Below are positions 25,804 to 35,240 of a stretch of 64,000 bases of DNA, piece by piece. Every line of letters starts with the position of its first letter. The first letter of the stretch is position 1. Position numbers and translations under genes: made by a program. Origin of the DNA: JAAYEL01 sp964345835 (GTDB taxonomy: Bacteria > Bacillota > Clostridia > Tissierellales > Peptoniphilaceae); assembly GCA_964345835.1 (NCBI GenBank), contig CAYFSL010000003.1, forward strand, positions 22,981-86,980, in the 5' to 3' direction. Below the pieces are notes generated by a model. It was not told the DNA's origin, made no database searches, and was given only the letters and a program-made list of their open reading frames with translations.

Positions 25804-27139
25804 CTTTTTTCCTCTCCATCTCTTTAATTGCCTGAAGTCTATCATTGATTTTACTTTCATAACCCACTTTTTTGCTCATGTAGAAGGTCTGGTTCCTAAT
25901 CTCATCAGGCAGATATCCTTGTTCCACATAACCATAATTATAGTTGTGTGGATATTTATATTCAAGTCCATGACCCAATTCTTTCGCCCCACTATAATGG
26001 CTGTCCTTCAAATGGTCTGGGATTGGATACGGCTGATTGTTCCTTATAAAATTCAAAGCCCCATCTATTGCTAAGTATACACTATTACTTTTCGGAGCCA
26101 AGGCCATATATACTACTGCCTGCGATAGGATAATTCTAGCTTCTGGCATCCCGATAGCGTCAACCGCATGAAAGGCTGATACGGCGATATTTAGGGCATT
26201 GGGGTCAGCAAGCCCGATGTCTTCAGCTGCAAGAATCATTATCCTTCTAGCTATGAATTTAATATCTTCTCCAGCATCTAACATCTTGGCTAAATAATAT
26301 ACACTAGCGTCCGGGTCAGACCCCCTCATTGATTTAATGAAGGCTGAAACCGTATCATAGTGACTATCCCCATCCTTGTCATAATATCCAGTCTTTTGAA
26401 TTATGGAATTCTTTACATCTTCCAAACTTACAAGGATTTTTCCTCCCTTTGACTGGCTAGTTAGGACCGCTATTTCCAGGCTATTTAATAGGGATCTAGC
26501 ATCAGAATGACTGGCGTTTATCAGATACTCTACCGCCTCATCCTCAATCTCTACATCATAGTTCCCTAGCCCTTTTTTCTTGTCCTTTAGAGCCCTTTGC
26601 ATTACAAATTTCAAATCATCATAGTCTAGGGCTTTTAACTCTACCAACTGACACCTTGATAGGAGGGCCTTGTTAACCTCAAAATAAGGGTTTTCTGTTG
26701 TAGCCCCTATCAAAACAACCAGGCCATTTTCAACGTAGGGCAGGAGGGCGTCTTGCTGGAGTTTGTTAAACCTATGAATTTCATCTATAAATAAAAGGGT
26801 CTTTTCCCCGTAAAGGGAAACTGTCTTTTTAGCCCTATTAACAACATCCATTATGTCAGACTTGCTAGCTGATACTGCAGATAAGCTTTCAAAGGTCATT
26901 TTCCCTCTCTTTGCTATAATATGAGCCAGGGTGGTCTTTCCCGTTCCTGGTGGCCCAAATAGGATCATTGAAGGAATCCTATTTGACTTTATCATCCTAT
27001 ACACTGGCATATTTTCTGCTAATATATGCTTTTGTCCTGCGTATTCCTCTAGGCTTTCTGGCCTCATTCTTGCAGCAAGGGGGGCGTCCTTATCTATGAA
27101 TTCTTTTGTATTTGTTTCAAAAAAACTTAGTTCATCCAT
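25793..27139 (-). CDS. rarA: Replication-associated recombination protein A
   Basis: 448 residues. AAA+ ATPase with Walker A GPPGTGKT near residue 63, Walker B TLLFIDEIHRFNK, sensor GATTENPYFEVN and arginine finger LLSRCQLVEL. The C-terminal MgsA/RarA tetramerisation domain includes DPDASVYYLAKML and the late HYSGAKELGHG. It acts at stalled replication forks. AAAGGGGG start; asnS is coupled downstream. Upstream lies the nrdR terminator. Confidence 0.94.
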   Translation of the reverse strand: MDELSFFETNTKEFIDKDAPLAARMRPESLEEYAGQKHILAENMPVYRMIKSNRIPSMILFGPPGTGKTTLAHIIAKRGKMTFESLSAVSASKSDIMDVVNRAKKTVSLYGEKTLLFIDEIHRFNKLQQDALLPYVENGLVVLIGATTENPYFEVNKALLSRCQLVELKALDYDDLKFVMQRALKDKKKGLGNYDVEIEDEAVEYLINASHSDARSLLNSLEIAVLTSQSKGGKILVSLEDVKNSIIQKTGYYDKDGDSHYDTVSAFIKSMRGSDPDASVYYLAKMLDAGEDIKFIARRIMILAAEDIGLADPNALNIAVSAFHAVDAIGMPEARIILSQAVVYMALAPKSNSVYLAIDGALNFIRNNQPYPIPDHLKDSHYSGAKELGHGLEYKYPHNYNYGYVEQGYLPDEIRNQTFYMSKKVGYESKINDRLQAIKEMERKKDAD

Positions 27140-27220
27140 AATGCCCCCTTTAATTATAATTACTTTTAAAATATTAATAGCCTATCAAATGATTGTATCC
27201 ATCCTTATACACAGTGGGAT

Positions 27221-27257
27221 ATATAAAAAGGTGTATCCGGTATTGCCCTGATACACC
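27221..27257 (-). terminator. Terminator of the ftsZ-nrdR transcript
   Basis: GGTGTATC / GATACACC (27230-27257) with a 12-base loop, followed on the minus strand by TTTTTATAT. Confidence 0.85.
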
Positions 27258-27272
27258 CAAAATATAATAAGC

Positions 27273-27725
27273 TTATTCGTCCTTTAAATTCTCAATTTCA
27301 TCATAAAAAGTCTCAACATCAGTGAATTCTCTATAGACAGAAGCAAACCTAATATAGGCTATCTTATCTATATATCTAAGCTTATCCATTACTAGGTCAC
27401 CAATATAGGCGGTAGTTATTTCTTTTTGATTTAAATGGTTGAGCTCTATCTCTATTTCATCTACTGCCTTTTCTAGAACTGCTATAGAAACGGGCCTTTT
27501 TTCACATGATTTAACCATACCATCTAAAATCTTTTTGCGTGAATAGGCTTCTCTAGTTTGATCCTTCTTTATAACGACGAAATTCTGGTCCTCATATCTC
27601 TCATATGTGGTAAATCTTTTACCACAATCCAAGCACGCCCTTCTTCTTCTTATGCTAGCATAATCCTCTGTGGGCCTTGAATCTATTACTTTCGAATCTT
27701 GAAATCCACAAAAAGGGCATCTCAT
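27273..27725 (-). CDS. nrdR: Transcriptional repressor NrdR
   Basis: 150 residues. Zinc ribbon MRCPFCGFQDSKVID with CLDCGKRF, followed by an ATP-cone (FVVIKKDQTREAYSRKKILDG). It senses ATP/dATP and represses ribonucleotide reductase genes; a class I reductase (nrdA/nrdB) is at the right end of this window and is a likely target. It starts 1 bp after the ftsZ stop region with AAGAGG inside ftsZ, so it is translated with ftsZ. Confidence 0.96.
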   Translation of the reverse strand: MRCPFCGFQDSKVIDSRPTEDYASIRRRRACLDCGKRFTTYERYEDQNFVVIKKDQTREAYSRKKILDGMVKSCEKRPVSIAVLEKAVDEIEIELNHLNQKEITTAYIGDLVMDKLRYIDKIAYIRFASVYREFTDVETFYDEIENLKDE

Positions 27726-27726
27726 A

Positions 27727-28785
27727 TTAGCCTCTTAGGAATGGAGGTATAACAAATCCGTCTCCGCCAGTCTTCTTGTTAGAATCGGTATTTTTAGGTC
27801 CTTGGTTAGGACTAGCTTTTTTTACCTTGTTAGCATCAAAACCTGTACCAATAACTGTTATCTTGATTTCATCCTTTAGACTTTCATCATAACCAGCACC
27901 TAGGATAATATTGGCATCAGAATCTATTGTTTCTCTAATTAGCTCTGCCGCTTCGTTTATTTCGAATATACCAATTTCTGAAGCTGTAACGTTTATAAGG
28001 ACAGCCTTGGCTCCATCAATAGATGTTTCTAGTAGAGGACTCTTTATAGCTACCTTAGCAGCTTCCATAGCTCTGTTTTCACCAGAAGCTGTACCAATAC
28101 CCATGTGAGCGATACCTTGGTCTTTCATTACTGATTGAACGTCAGCAAAGTCAAGGTTAATAACCGCTGGAACAGCTATCAAGTCTGAAATACCCCTTAT
28201 ACCATCAAGTAGAACTTGATCGGCCATACGGAAGGCTTCCATCATTGTTGTTCTTTTTTCAGCGATTTGTAATAGTCTATCATTAGGAATAACTATAAGT
28301 GTATCAACCTTATCTTTAAGCTTTTCAATTCCCTTTTCAGCTTGGATTTGTCTATTTCTTCCTTCAAAAATAAATGGCTTAGTGACTACAGCTACTGTTA
28401 AAATGCCCATCTCTTTAGCCACACTTGCTACCACTGGGGCTGCTCCTGTTCCTGTGCCGCCACCCATACCTGCAGTAACAAATACCATATCAGCGCCTTG
28501 AAGAACCTCAGCTATTTCATTTTTACTTTCATCTGCTGCCTTTTCACCAACTTCAGGGTTACCACCTGATCCTAAACCACGAGTAAGCTTTTGTCCTATT
28601 TGTAACCTAAAATCAGTATCTATAGCATCTAGAATCTGCTTATCGGTATTAATAGCTACAAACTCTACACCTTTAACACCAGTGCTCTTCATCCTACTGA
28701 TAGCATTGTTACCACCGCCACCAACACCGATTACTTTGATTTTCGCCAATCCTGAATCATTCATTTCCATATCAAAACTGTTCAT
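27727..28785 (-). CDS. ftsZ: Cell division GTPase FtsZ
   Basis: 352 residues. The tubulin-like GTPase has IKVIGVGGGGNNAISRM, the signature GGGTGTGAAP and NLDFADVQSVM (T7 loop). The C-terminal tail FVIPPFLRG is the conserved peptide that binds FtsA/ZipA-type tethers. I take ATG 28785 as start; the in-frame GTG at 28797 is itself part of the GTGGAGGAAAG ribosome site. It has its own promoter at the end of the dcw cluster. No ftsA is in the window. Confidence 0.98.
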   Translation of the reverse strand: MNSFDMEMNDSGLAKIKVIGVGGGGNNAISRMKSTGVKGVEFVAINTDKQILDAIDTDFRLQIGQKLTRGLGSGGNPEVGEKAADESKNEIAEVLQGADMVFVTAGMGGGTGTGAAPVVASVAKEMGILTVAVVTKPFIFEGRNRQIQAEKGIEKLKDKVDTLIVIPNDRLLQIAEKRTTMMEAFRMADQVLLDGIRGISDLIAVPAVINLDFADVQSVMKDQGIAHMGIGTASGENRAMEAAKVAIKSPLLETSIDGAKAVLINVTASEIGIFEINEAAELIRETIDSDANIILGAGYDESLKDEIKITVIGTGFDANKVKKASPNQGPKNTDSNKKTGGDGFVIPPFLRG

Positions 28786-28860
28786 TCTTTCCTCCACTCA
28801 CAAATTTATACTAAAACTAAATAATTTGCATCTTTAATTCTATATATTACAATTATTATC

Positions 28861-28889
28861 ATTATACCAAGTAACTTTTATTATATCAA
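28861..28889 (-). promoter_or_regulatory. Promoter of ftsZ-nrdR
   Basis: TTGATA (28889-28884), 17-bp spacer, TATAAT (28866-28861) with TGG extension: the best sigma-A-like promoter seen in the window. It leaves a leader of about 70 bases. Confidence 0.85.
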
Positions 28890-28895
28890 AAAAAA

Positions 28896-30077
28896 TTACT
28901 GGGCCATTTTATTTTCAATCTTTTTCCCCTTCAATACCATAAGCTCCTTTTCCCTGTTGGTCCTAGAAATGTTAAGAACTATACCCATTATTATGAAGTA
29001 GATTATTAAAGATGTTCCCCCATATGATATAAAAGGCAAAGTTATCCCGGTATTTGGAATTAAGTTGATTGAAACTCCAATATTAATTATAGATTGGAAT
29101 AGGTAAAGGCAGGCATATCCTATTGCTACATATTTAGAATATAAATCATTAGACTTGATTGCTTCCTTCATAATTAAAAAGAACAGGTAAAAAACTGCCG
29201 CTACAAATATGATAGATCCTATAAATCCAAACTCTTCTGCGATAACAGCAAATATCATATCATTGTGAACCTCATCAGCTAGATAACCAAATTTTAGGAC
29301 GGACTTTCCATATCCAACTCCTAAAAATCCTCCTCTAGCTACTGCATAAAGTGAGTTCAATATTTGCCATGCACTTCCACCATTAGCCCCATATTTCTCT
29401 GGATCCCTCCAGCCCCTTATCCTATCAGCTTGGTATCCATATATATTTACGCCAAGCAACCACATCATTATTATCAATAATAAAATAAGTCCAATAGTTG
29501 GAAGGACATATTCTTTTTTATATTCAGTAAGAACAAATAGGAAGAAAAGCGTAGCTCCTATAGTTATAGTGGTAGAAAGGTCAGGTTGAATAAGAATTAA
29601 GAGTAGGGGGGTTCCAAGAACAGCATATGTAAACAACATCCCCTTTATAATATCCCCTTGATTTTTCTTATTCCATAAGAGAAAGTTTGAAAAAAACAAG
29701 ACAGATGCTACTTTATAGATATCGGAAGGCATAAACACAAATCCGATTTTAAGCCCCCTCCTTGCATACCCACTATAAAGAACCCTTAGAGGAGAAAAAA
29801 GGGCGGCAAGTAGAAGTATAATACTTACAATCCATATTATCGTTGATAGCTTTCTAATCCATTTAAAGTCAAATAATGAACATCCTATCATAAAAGCTAT
29901 CCCTATAAGCAGCATAATCCCCTGCCTTAAGGCATAGTAATAGGTTGAAGTCCTATTTTTTATTGTAAGACTGGCACTTGCACTTAGGACAACCATAATT
30001 CCAAAAATCGATATGGCTATCACCAGGGTAAAAATTTTCCAATTTATATTTTTCAATTTTTCTAATTGTTTACTCAT
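28896..30077 (-). CDS. ftsW: SEDS peptidoglycan polymerase FtsW
   Basis: 393 residues with about ten transmembrane helices. SEDS features: FVFMPSDIYKVASVLFFSNFL, the long loop AWQILNSLYAVARGGFLGVGYGKS and HNDMIFAVIAEEFGFIG, then NIGVSINLIPNTGITLPFISYGG. It polymerises lipid II glycan at the septum with the transpeptidase encoded upstream. In most clusters murG follows ftsW; here ftsZ does. Confidence 0.94.
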   Translation of the reverse strand: MSKQLEKLKNINWKIFTLVIAISIFGIMVVLSASASLTIKNRTSTYYYALRQGIMLLIGIAFMIGCSLFDFKWIRKLSTIIWIVSIILLLAALFSPLRVLYSGYARRGLKIGFVFMPSDIYKVASVLFFSNFLLWNKKNQGDIIKGMLFTYAVLGTPLLLILIQPDLSTTITIGATLFFLFVLTEYKKEYVLPTIGLILLLIIMMWLLGVNIYGYQADRIRGWRDPEKYGANGGSAWQILNSLYAVARGGFLGVGYGKSVLKFGYLADEVHNDMIFAVIAEEFGFIGSIIFVAAVFYLFFLIMKEAIKSNDLYSKYVAIGYACLYLFQSIINIGVSINLIPNTGITLPFISYGGTSLIIYFIIMGIVLNISRTNREKELMVLKGKKIENKMAQ

Positions 30078-30089
30078 TACACCTACCTA

Positions 30090-31430
30090 CTAGCCATCTA
30101 GATTATCTACTAATTCCTTAAAGTGCGCTCCCCTATGTTCAAAACTTTTGTACATATCCCAGCTAGCACAGGCTGGTGAAAATAATACGGTATCACCATC
30201 GGTCGCGAATTGAGATGCTAAGTCTACTGCCTCTACTAAGTTATCGCAAATTACAGTATCAATAGCGTATTTCTTGGCGGTTTGTTCTATTTTATACTTG
30301 GTCTGCCCAAAAAGGATTAATTTTTTAATATTGTCTTTACCAACAAATAAGTTATCATATTCCGATTGTTTGTCGTATCCACCTGCAATCAAGATAATAT
30401 TAGATTTAAATCCATCTATAGCCTTTATTGTTGAATCTACATTTGTACCTTTAGAGTCATTGTAGTAATCAACGCCTCTAATGTTTCTGACCCATTCTAT
30501 CCTATGTTCAATAGGCTTTAATTCCTTAATCGCCCTGCTAATGTCTTCGATTTTTACTCCGTATTCATGACATAGAACTATTGCAAATAGTGCATTCTGC
30601 AGATTATGGTCGCCAACCAACTTAAGGTCGGACCTTTCTATAGGGCTTTCTTCACCATCTATATATATCTTGCTAGCTAGGCAATAGGCTCCATTTGATA
30701 CTTCTTTATGACTAGATATCCATTTTATTTTAGCCCTTGTAGATTTCTCTATTAATTTAGAGCTTTTGTCATCAGCATTTACCACTATAATATCATCTTC
30801 TAGTTGGTTTTTAGTTATATTTAACTTAGCATTGACATACTCTTCATAGGATCCATGCCAGTCAATATGGTCGGGACTTATATTGGTTAGACAGGAGTAT
30901 TTAGCCCTAAAAGTTGGTGAAGAAGCTAATTGAAAGCTAGAAATTTCTAGAACATAAACATAGTCCAGCCCCTTATCGACTATTTGCCATAGTAAACCTA
31001 CGCCGATATTGCCAACAATTTGATTTTTTATATTCCCAGCTGAAAGGATTTCAGATACCATATGAGTTGTGGTTGTTTTTCCATTAGTTCCTGTGATTGC
31101 TATAAATTTTATGTTGTTCCATAACCTATAGGCTAATTCAATATCCGAAATACATTCAATTCCCTTTTGCTTACAAAGAATTATAAATGGATTGTCAAGC
31201 CTTATTCCTGGGCTTTTTAAGACTAGGTCAACTGTTTTCCAGTCAATATCTTCTATCGAATTTATCTCAGTAAAATTATATCCCTTCAAATCTTCTAATG
31301 ATTTATAATAGACATCATCTTTTTTATCTACATAAATATAAACTTCCTGATTTAACTTTGATAAGGCCTTTACACTTGAAATCCCTGTAACCCCTAGTCC
31401 AAATACTATAATCTTATATTCTTTCATCAT
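30090..31430 (-). CDS. murD: UDP-N-acetylmuramoylalanine--D-glutamate ligase
   Basis: 446 residues. The N-terminal Rossmann part begins IIVFGLGVTGISSVKAL. Mur ligase P-loop AITGTNGKTTTTHMV near residue 112, then NISPDHIDWHGSYEEY and HRIEWVRNIRGVDYYNDSKGTN, all MurD features. It adds D-Glu to UDP-MurNAc-Ala in the cytoplasm. It starts 29 bp after mraY and is followed 12 bp later by ftsW. Confidence 0.96.
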   Translation of the reverse strand: MMKEYKIIVFGLGVTGISSVKALSKLNQEVYIYVDKKDDVYYKSLEDLKGYNFTEINSIEDIDWKTVDLVLKSPGIRLDNPFIILCKQKGIECISDIELAYRLWNNIKFIAITGTNGKTTTTHMVSEILSAGNIKNQIVGNIGVGLLWQIVDKGLDYVYVLEISSFQLASSPTFRAKYSCLTNISPDHIDWHGSYEEYVNAKLNITKNQLEDDIIVVNADDKSSKLIEKSTRAKIKWISSHKEVSNGAYCLASKIYIDGEESPIERSDLKLVGDHNLQNALFAIVLCHEYGVKIEDISRAIKELKPIEHRIEWVRNIRGVDYYNDSKGTNVDSTIKAIDGFKSNIILIAGGYDKQSEYDNLFVGKDNIKKLILFGQTKYKIEQTAKKYAIDTVICDNLVEAVDLASQFATDGDTVLFSPACASWDMYKSFEHRGAHFKELVDNLDG

Positions 31431-31459
31431 ATGTCCTGCTTTTCATAATAGTTCTATCT

Positions 31460-32407
31460 TTACCCGATTAGGTAAACCGTCAATGCTGTCAATATCACAC
31501 TTGCTATAGTAAATCCTGCTACTATTTTAGGTTCCTTATAGCCTTTTAGCTCATAGTGGTGGTGGAAGGGACTCATTAGAAATATTCTCTTTTTTGTCCT
31601 TTTGTAATAAGCAACTTGTATTATTACTGATAACGCTTCTGCAACGTAAATTCCGCCTAGAATTAACAGATAAATTGTATTATTAGAAAGAATCATCATT
31701 GCAGTTATAGCTCCACCAATTGCCATTGAACCAGTATCTCCCATAAATACAGATGCTGGATTTGAGTTATAAGCTAAAAATCCAAGTAGCACCCCAGCAA
31801 AAATAATAGCTGAAGATGATACATCGGAATAAAGTGTTAATGTAATCATTGAAATTCCTATAAATACAGGAATTGACACTGAGCTTAATAAACCATCAAT
31901 CCCGTCAGTTAAGTTTACTGCATTAGTAGCCCCTACTAAGGCAATAACATAAATAGGAATAGCAAAAATTCCAAAGTATACCATTCCTTCAACAAATGGT
32001 ACACGAAGGTAATTCATATCCTCTTTTACAAAGTAGACTATTAGAGAAATAACTAGGGCTACTGCAAATTGTAAAATCAGTTTTTGCCTTTCATTTAGTC
32101 CCATGTTCTCTTTCTTTTTAACCTTAGAATAATCATCTAAAAATCCTATGGCTCCAAAGGCTAGGGTTGATATAACTATCATAAAGTTATCAAAACTAAA
32201 ACCATTAGCAAGGAGGGTCAGAATTATAAAGACAAGTCCAAAGCCTAGTCCTCCCATGGTAGGAGTTCCCGCCTTTGCATAATGCTCCTTATTTCCTTCC
32301 TCTCTTATGGGTTGTCCAACCTTATTTTTTTGCAGAAGTCTAATCAGATATTTCGTCACAAAAATTGATAGGACAATTGACAATATAAATATTATTTCTA
32401 TTTTCAT
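31460..32407 (-). CDS. mraY: Phospho-N-acetylmuramoyl-pentapeptide-transferase
   Basis: 315 residues, ten membrane helices. Signatures: GTPTMGGLGF near residue 48, GFLDDYSKVKKKENMGL, NAVNLTDGIDGL and a late MSPFHHHYELKGY. It transfers phospho-MurNAc-pentapeptide to undecaprenyl phosphate (lipid I). AAGGAG start; 30 bp after the PBP gene. Confidence 0.97.
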   Translation of the reverse strand: MKIEIIFILSIVLSIFVTKYLIRLLQKNKVGQPIREEGNKEHYAKAGTPTMGGLGFGLVFIILTLLANGFSFDNFMIVISTLAFGAIGFLDDYSKVKKKENMGLNERQKLILQFAVALVISLIVYFVKEDMNYLRVPFVEGMVYFGIFAIPIYVIALVGATNAVNLTDGIDGLLSSVSIPVFIGISMITLTLYSDVSSSAIIFAGVLLGFLAYNSNPASVFMGDTGSMAIGGAITAMMILSNNTIYLLILGGIYVAEALSVIIQVAYYKRTKKRIFLMSPFHHHYELKGYKEPKIVAGFTIASVILTALTVYLIG

Positions 32408-32437
32408 ATAGCTTCTCCTTAATAAAATAATAAGTTT

Positions 32438-34708
32438 CTATTTAATATCTACTGTATATAGTATAATCTTATTTCTTTTATTTACAAGAGTTCCAGCCTT
32501 TGGCTCTTGCCTTACAACTCTTTCTCCCTGGCCTTTTTTAACAACCCTTAAATGGTTTTCTTCAAGAAGTGCTTTTGCCTTTGTAAAGTTCATCTCACTA
32601 GCATTAGGCACTACAATTTTACCATCCTCTGAAGTTGACACTTTTATTTTAGATCCTTTTTTTATATATCCATCCGCCTCAGGCAGTTGACTAGTAATAA
32701 TCTCGTAGGAGCTTATATTTTTCTTGTCGTATTCAAGTTCAAGTCCTTTTTCTGCTAAAAGTGTTTTTGCCTTGTAAATTGGCATACCTACTAGGTTATC
32801 TATCTTAACTAACTCACTATCCTTGACAGCTGCACCCTTTCTTAAGAATTCAACTTCCTCAATTGAGTTGAAAATGTTTTTTACTGTCGGGTTTAAGTTG
32901 GATGCAAATTCCATATTTTGAGGAAATGCGACAACTATAATCATTGAATATTTAGGTTGATTGGCTGGGTAGTTAGCATAGATAGATATGATTGAATTTC
33001 CATTTTTATCTTTAGGATTTTTATCAAATATATTGCTTGTTTTAACTACTTCAGTTGTCCCTGTTTTATGGCCGATTCTTAAAGGGTTTTCCTTATAATA
33101 TCCACTATTATTTGAATTGTTTTCAAAAAACTCTCTCATTGTCTTTGAACTAGATTCAGAAATAACCCTTGCAACTTCTTCTTTTTCTATTTTCTTTACA
33201 ATATTTCCAGACTTGTCAATTATTGAGTTTAATAAGTGTGGTCTATAATATTTTCCCCCGTTAATAGTAGCATTTAAGGCCATTAACTCTTGAAGAGGGG
33301 TAACGGATACTGAATGTCCGTAAGACATGGGCCTAAAGTCAACATCCTTTATGTTTGAATCCTTAGGAAAAATCCCCTTATTTTCATTTGGGAGGTCAAT
33401 TCCCGTCAAGCTTCCAAACTTAAAGTTCTTTCCATATTCTACAAATTTTTCCTTGCCTATGTCATCAATAATGCCTACGAATGCAGGGTTGCACGAATTA
33501 GAAAAAGCTTCTTTTATCGTTTGTATTCCATGAGGGTGGTTGTGACGCCAGCACCTAATGAATACGCCAGGGGCAATCTCCACCTTACCTTTACATACAT
33601 ATTTGTTGTGGGTTTCAATTTCCCTATTAGAATCAAGAGCTATCGCTGATGTTATACCTTTAAATGTTGAACCTGGCTCATAAATTGAGCTTATAGCAAG
33701 GTTGTTCCACCTTTGCATCATGTAGGATTCTATCTTATCCTTCTCAAGAACCTCCAAAAACATCTTGTCAATATCACCCTTTAATTCCCTTGGCTGGTTA
33801 GGGTCAAAAGAAGGGAGGCTTTCCATAGCTAGTATCTCCCCTGTGTTAGGATTTGAAACTATAGCGGTTGCATATAACGGTTTTTCCTTCTTAAATACCC
33901 CTACCAAATTATTGTAGACTATCTTTTGGAATTCATAATCAAGGTTAGTTACAAGGTCATATGGATCTTTTCCCTTTTTATTTATCTCTGGCTGGAAGGG
34001 TAATTTTGTCCCTCCCCTAGCCTTATAATATTGAAGGAAAGAAGGTTTACCAGATAGTAGTGAATCGTATTCTTTCTCTAACCCATAACTTCCAGAATCA
34101 GAGCCTGAGAAACCTAGGACAGATGCCCCCACTTCCCCAGCTACATAAGACCTTTCATTTTCTATCTCAAACCCTACATAAGGAAGCTTCAACGCCTCTA
34201 TTTTTTTTCTAGACTCATCAGATACCCTATATGCAATAGGCCCTGAAATTGATTTTTTAAGCATATTCACCACTTTAGATGAATTAATACCTAGGAGTTG
34301 TGATAAATTTTCAACCTCATCAAGGCTGTAACTGGGAAGGTCTAGTTTTTTCTCATATGATTCGATTAACTCCCTATTTTTAGATCCAGACTTATTAAGT
34401 TCTTCAAGCTTTTGCTTGAAAATTTCTTTTTCATTGTCCGTAATGGCCTCATAGATATAGGCTGTATTTGTTTCCAAATTTGTAGCAAGGGCAATTTTAT
34501 TCCTATCGTAAATTACCCCTCTCGGAGGAGATTTATGTTCTTTAACACTAATTCTTTCCTCAGCCTTCTTCTTATAGGAATCAGGGTCAAATAACTGTAA
34601 TTTTACTAGTCTAAATATATAAATTAAAAATAAAAAGGCTGTGAGTGTAAGAAAAATTAAAATTTTCTTATTCACGTCACGGCCAGTATTATTAAGCTTA
34701 TTTTTCAT
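32438..34708 (-). CDS. Class B penicillin-binding protein with PASTA domains (FtsI/SpoVD type)
   Basis: 756 residues. An N-terminal membrane anchor (about 15-35) and dimerisation domain (PPRGVIYDRNKIALATN) precede the transpeptidase domain: active-site Ser in SSIYEPGSTFK (about 347), SCN near 405 and HKTGTTE near 548. Two PASTA domains follow (about 640-755). It crosslinks septal peptidoglycan with FtsW. I chose ATG 34708 with AGGTG before it over the in-frame GTG at 34717. Being SpoVD-like in layout does not imply sporulation. Confidence 0.94.
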   Translation of the reverse strand: MKNKLNNTGRDVNKKILIFLTLTAFLFLIYIFRLVKLQLFDPDSYKKKAEERISVKEHKSPPRGVIYDRNKIALATNLETNTAYIYEAITDNEKEIFKQKLEELNKSGSKNRELIESYEKKLDLPSYSLDEVENLSQLLGINSSKVVNMLKKSISGPIAYRVSDESRKKIEALKLPYVGFEIENERSYVAGEVGASVLGFSGSDSGSYGLEKEYDSLLSGKPSFLQYYKARGGTKLPFQPEINKKGKDPYDLVTNLDYEFQKIVYNNLVGVFKKEKPLYATAIVSNPNTGEILAMESLPSFDPNQPRELKGDIDKMFLEVLEKDKIESYMMQRWNNLAISSIYEPGSTFKGITSAIALDSNREIETHNKYVCKGKVEIAPGVFIRCWRHNHPHGIQTIKEAFSNSCNPAFVGIIDDIGKEKFVEYGKNFKFGSLTGIDLPNENKGIFPKDSNIKDVDFRPMSYGHSVSVTPLQELMALNATINGGKYYRPHLLNSIIDKSGNIVKKIEKEEVARVISESSSKTMREFFENNSNNSGYYKENPLRIGHKTGTTEVVKTSNIFDKNPKDKNGNSIISIYANYPANQPKYSMIIVVAFPQNMEFASNLNPTVKNIFNSIEEVEFLRKGAAVKDSELVKIDNLVGMPIYKAKTLLAEKGLELEYDKKNISSYEIITSQLPEADGYIKKGSKIKVSTSEDGKIVVPNASEMNFTKAKALLEENHLRVVKKGQGERVVRQEPKAGTLVNKRNKIILYTVDIK

Positions 34709-34723
34709 GTTGTTCACCTAATA

Positions 34724-35182
34724 TTAGTTAGAATTCGATAGGCTATAAGCTATCTTACCATCTCTTGCTTGATTGTTTGGAAGGCTTTCATCTATATTGA
34801 CGAAATTATCCTTTCCAGGAAAAACCATATTCAACCTATTTTTAGCAATATTTTCAATTCTAATCCTGGAGATATATGGTTTTATTTTTATTTCTAGATT
34901 TTCTATCTGTTTATTAAGCTCCCTATTCTCGTACTTAGTTATTGAAATGTTACTATTTATTGCAACCATTTCCGTATAGCCAACCACTATAAAAGGTAAC
35001 AATACCAATGATCCAATAATAAAAAAAATCATAAGTACAACCCTTATATTGGCAAGAGCACTTTTATTATAAGATGCCTTAGCTAGACTTTCTTCCGCAG
35101 GAGTTGCCAGCACATCAAGCTTAGGCATAGTAAGGTCATTTGACATATATGAGGATATGTTTTTTTCTTTTGTAGCTTCCAT
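34724..35182 (-). CDS. ftsL: FtsL-like division protein
   Basis: 152 residues. A cytoplasmic tail of about 48 residues is followed by one transmembrane helix (VVLMIFFIIGSLVLLPFIVVG) and a short coiled coil (ENRELNKQIENLEIKIKPYIS), then IENIAKNRLNMVFPG, the usual FtsL/DivIC end of the coil. Identity rests on topology and on position between rsmH and the PBP. The helix-coil would form the FtsL-DivIC complex with the protein at 56575-57371. TTGGAG start. Confidence 0.82.
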   Translation of the reverse strand: MEATKEKNISSYMSNDLTMPKLDVLATPAEESLAKASYNKSALANIRVVLMIFFIIGSLVLLPFIVVGYTEMVAINSNISITKYENRELNKQIENLEIKIKPYISRIRIENIAKNRLNMVFPGKDNFVNIDESLPNNQARDGKIAYSLSNSN

Positions 35183-35240
35183 TTTTTCTCCAATCTATTT
35201 TATAAATGACTCATTCTAATTAAGTCATTAATTCCTGCTG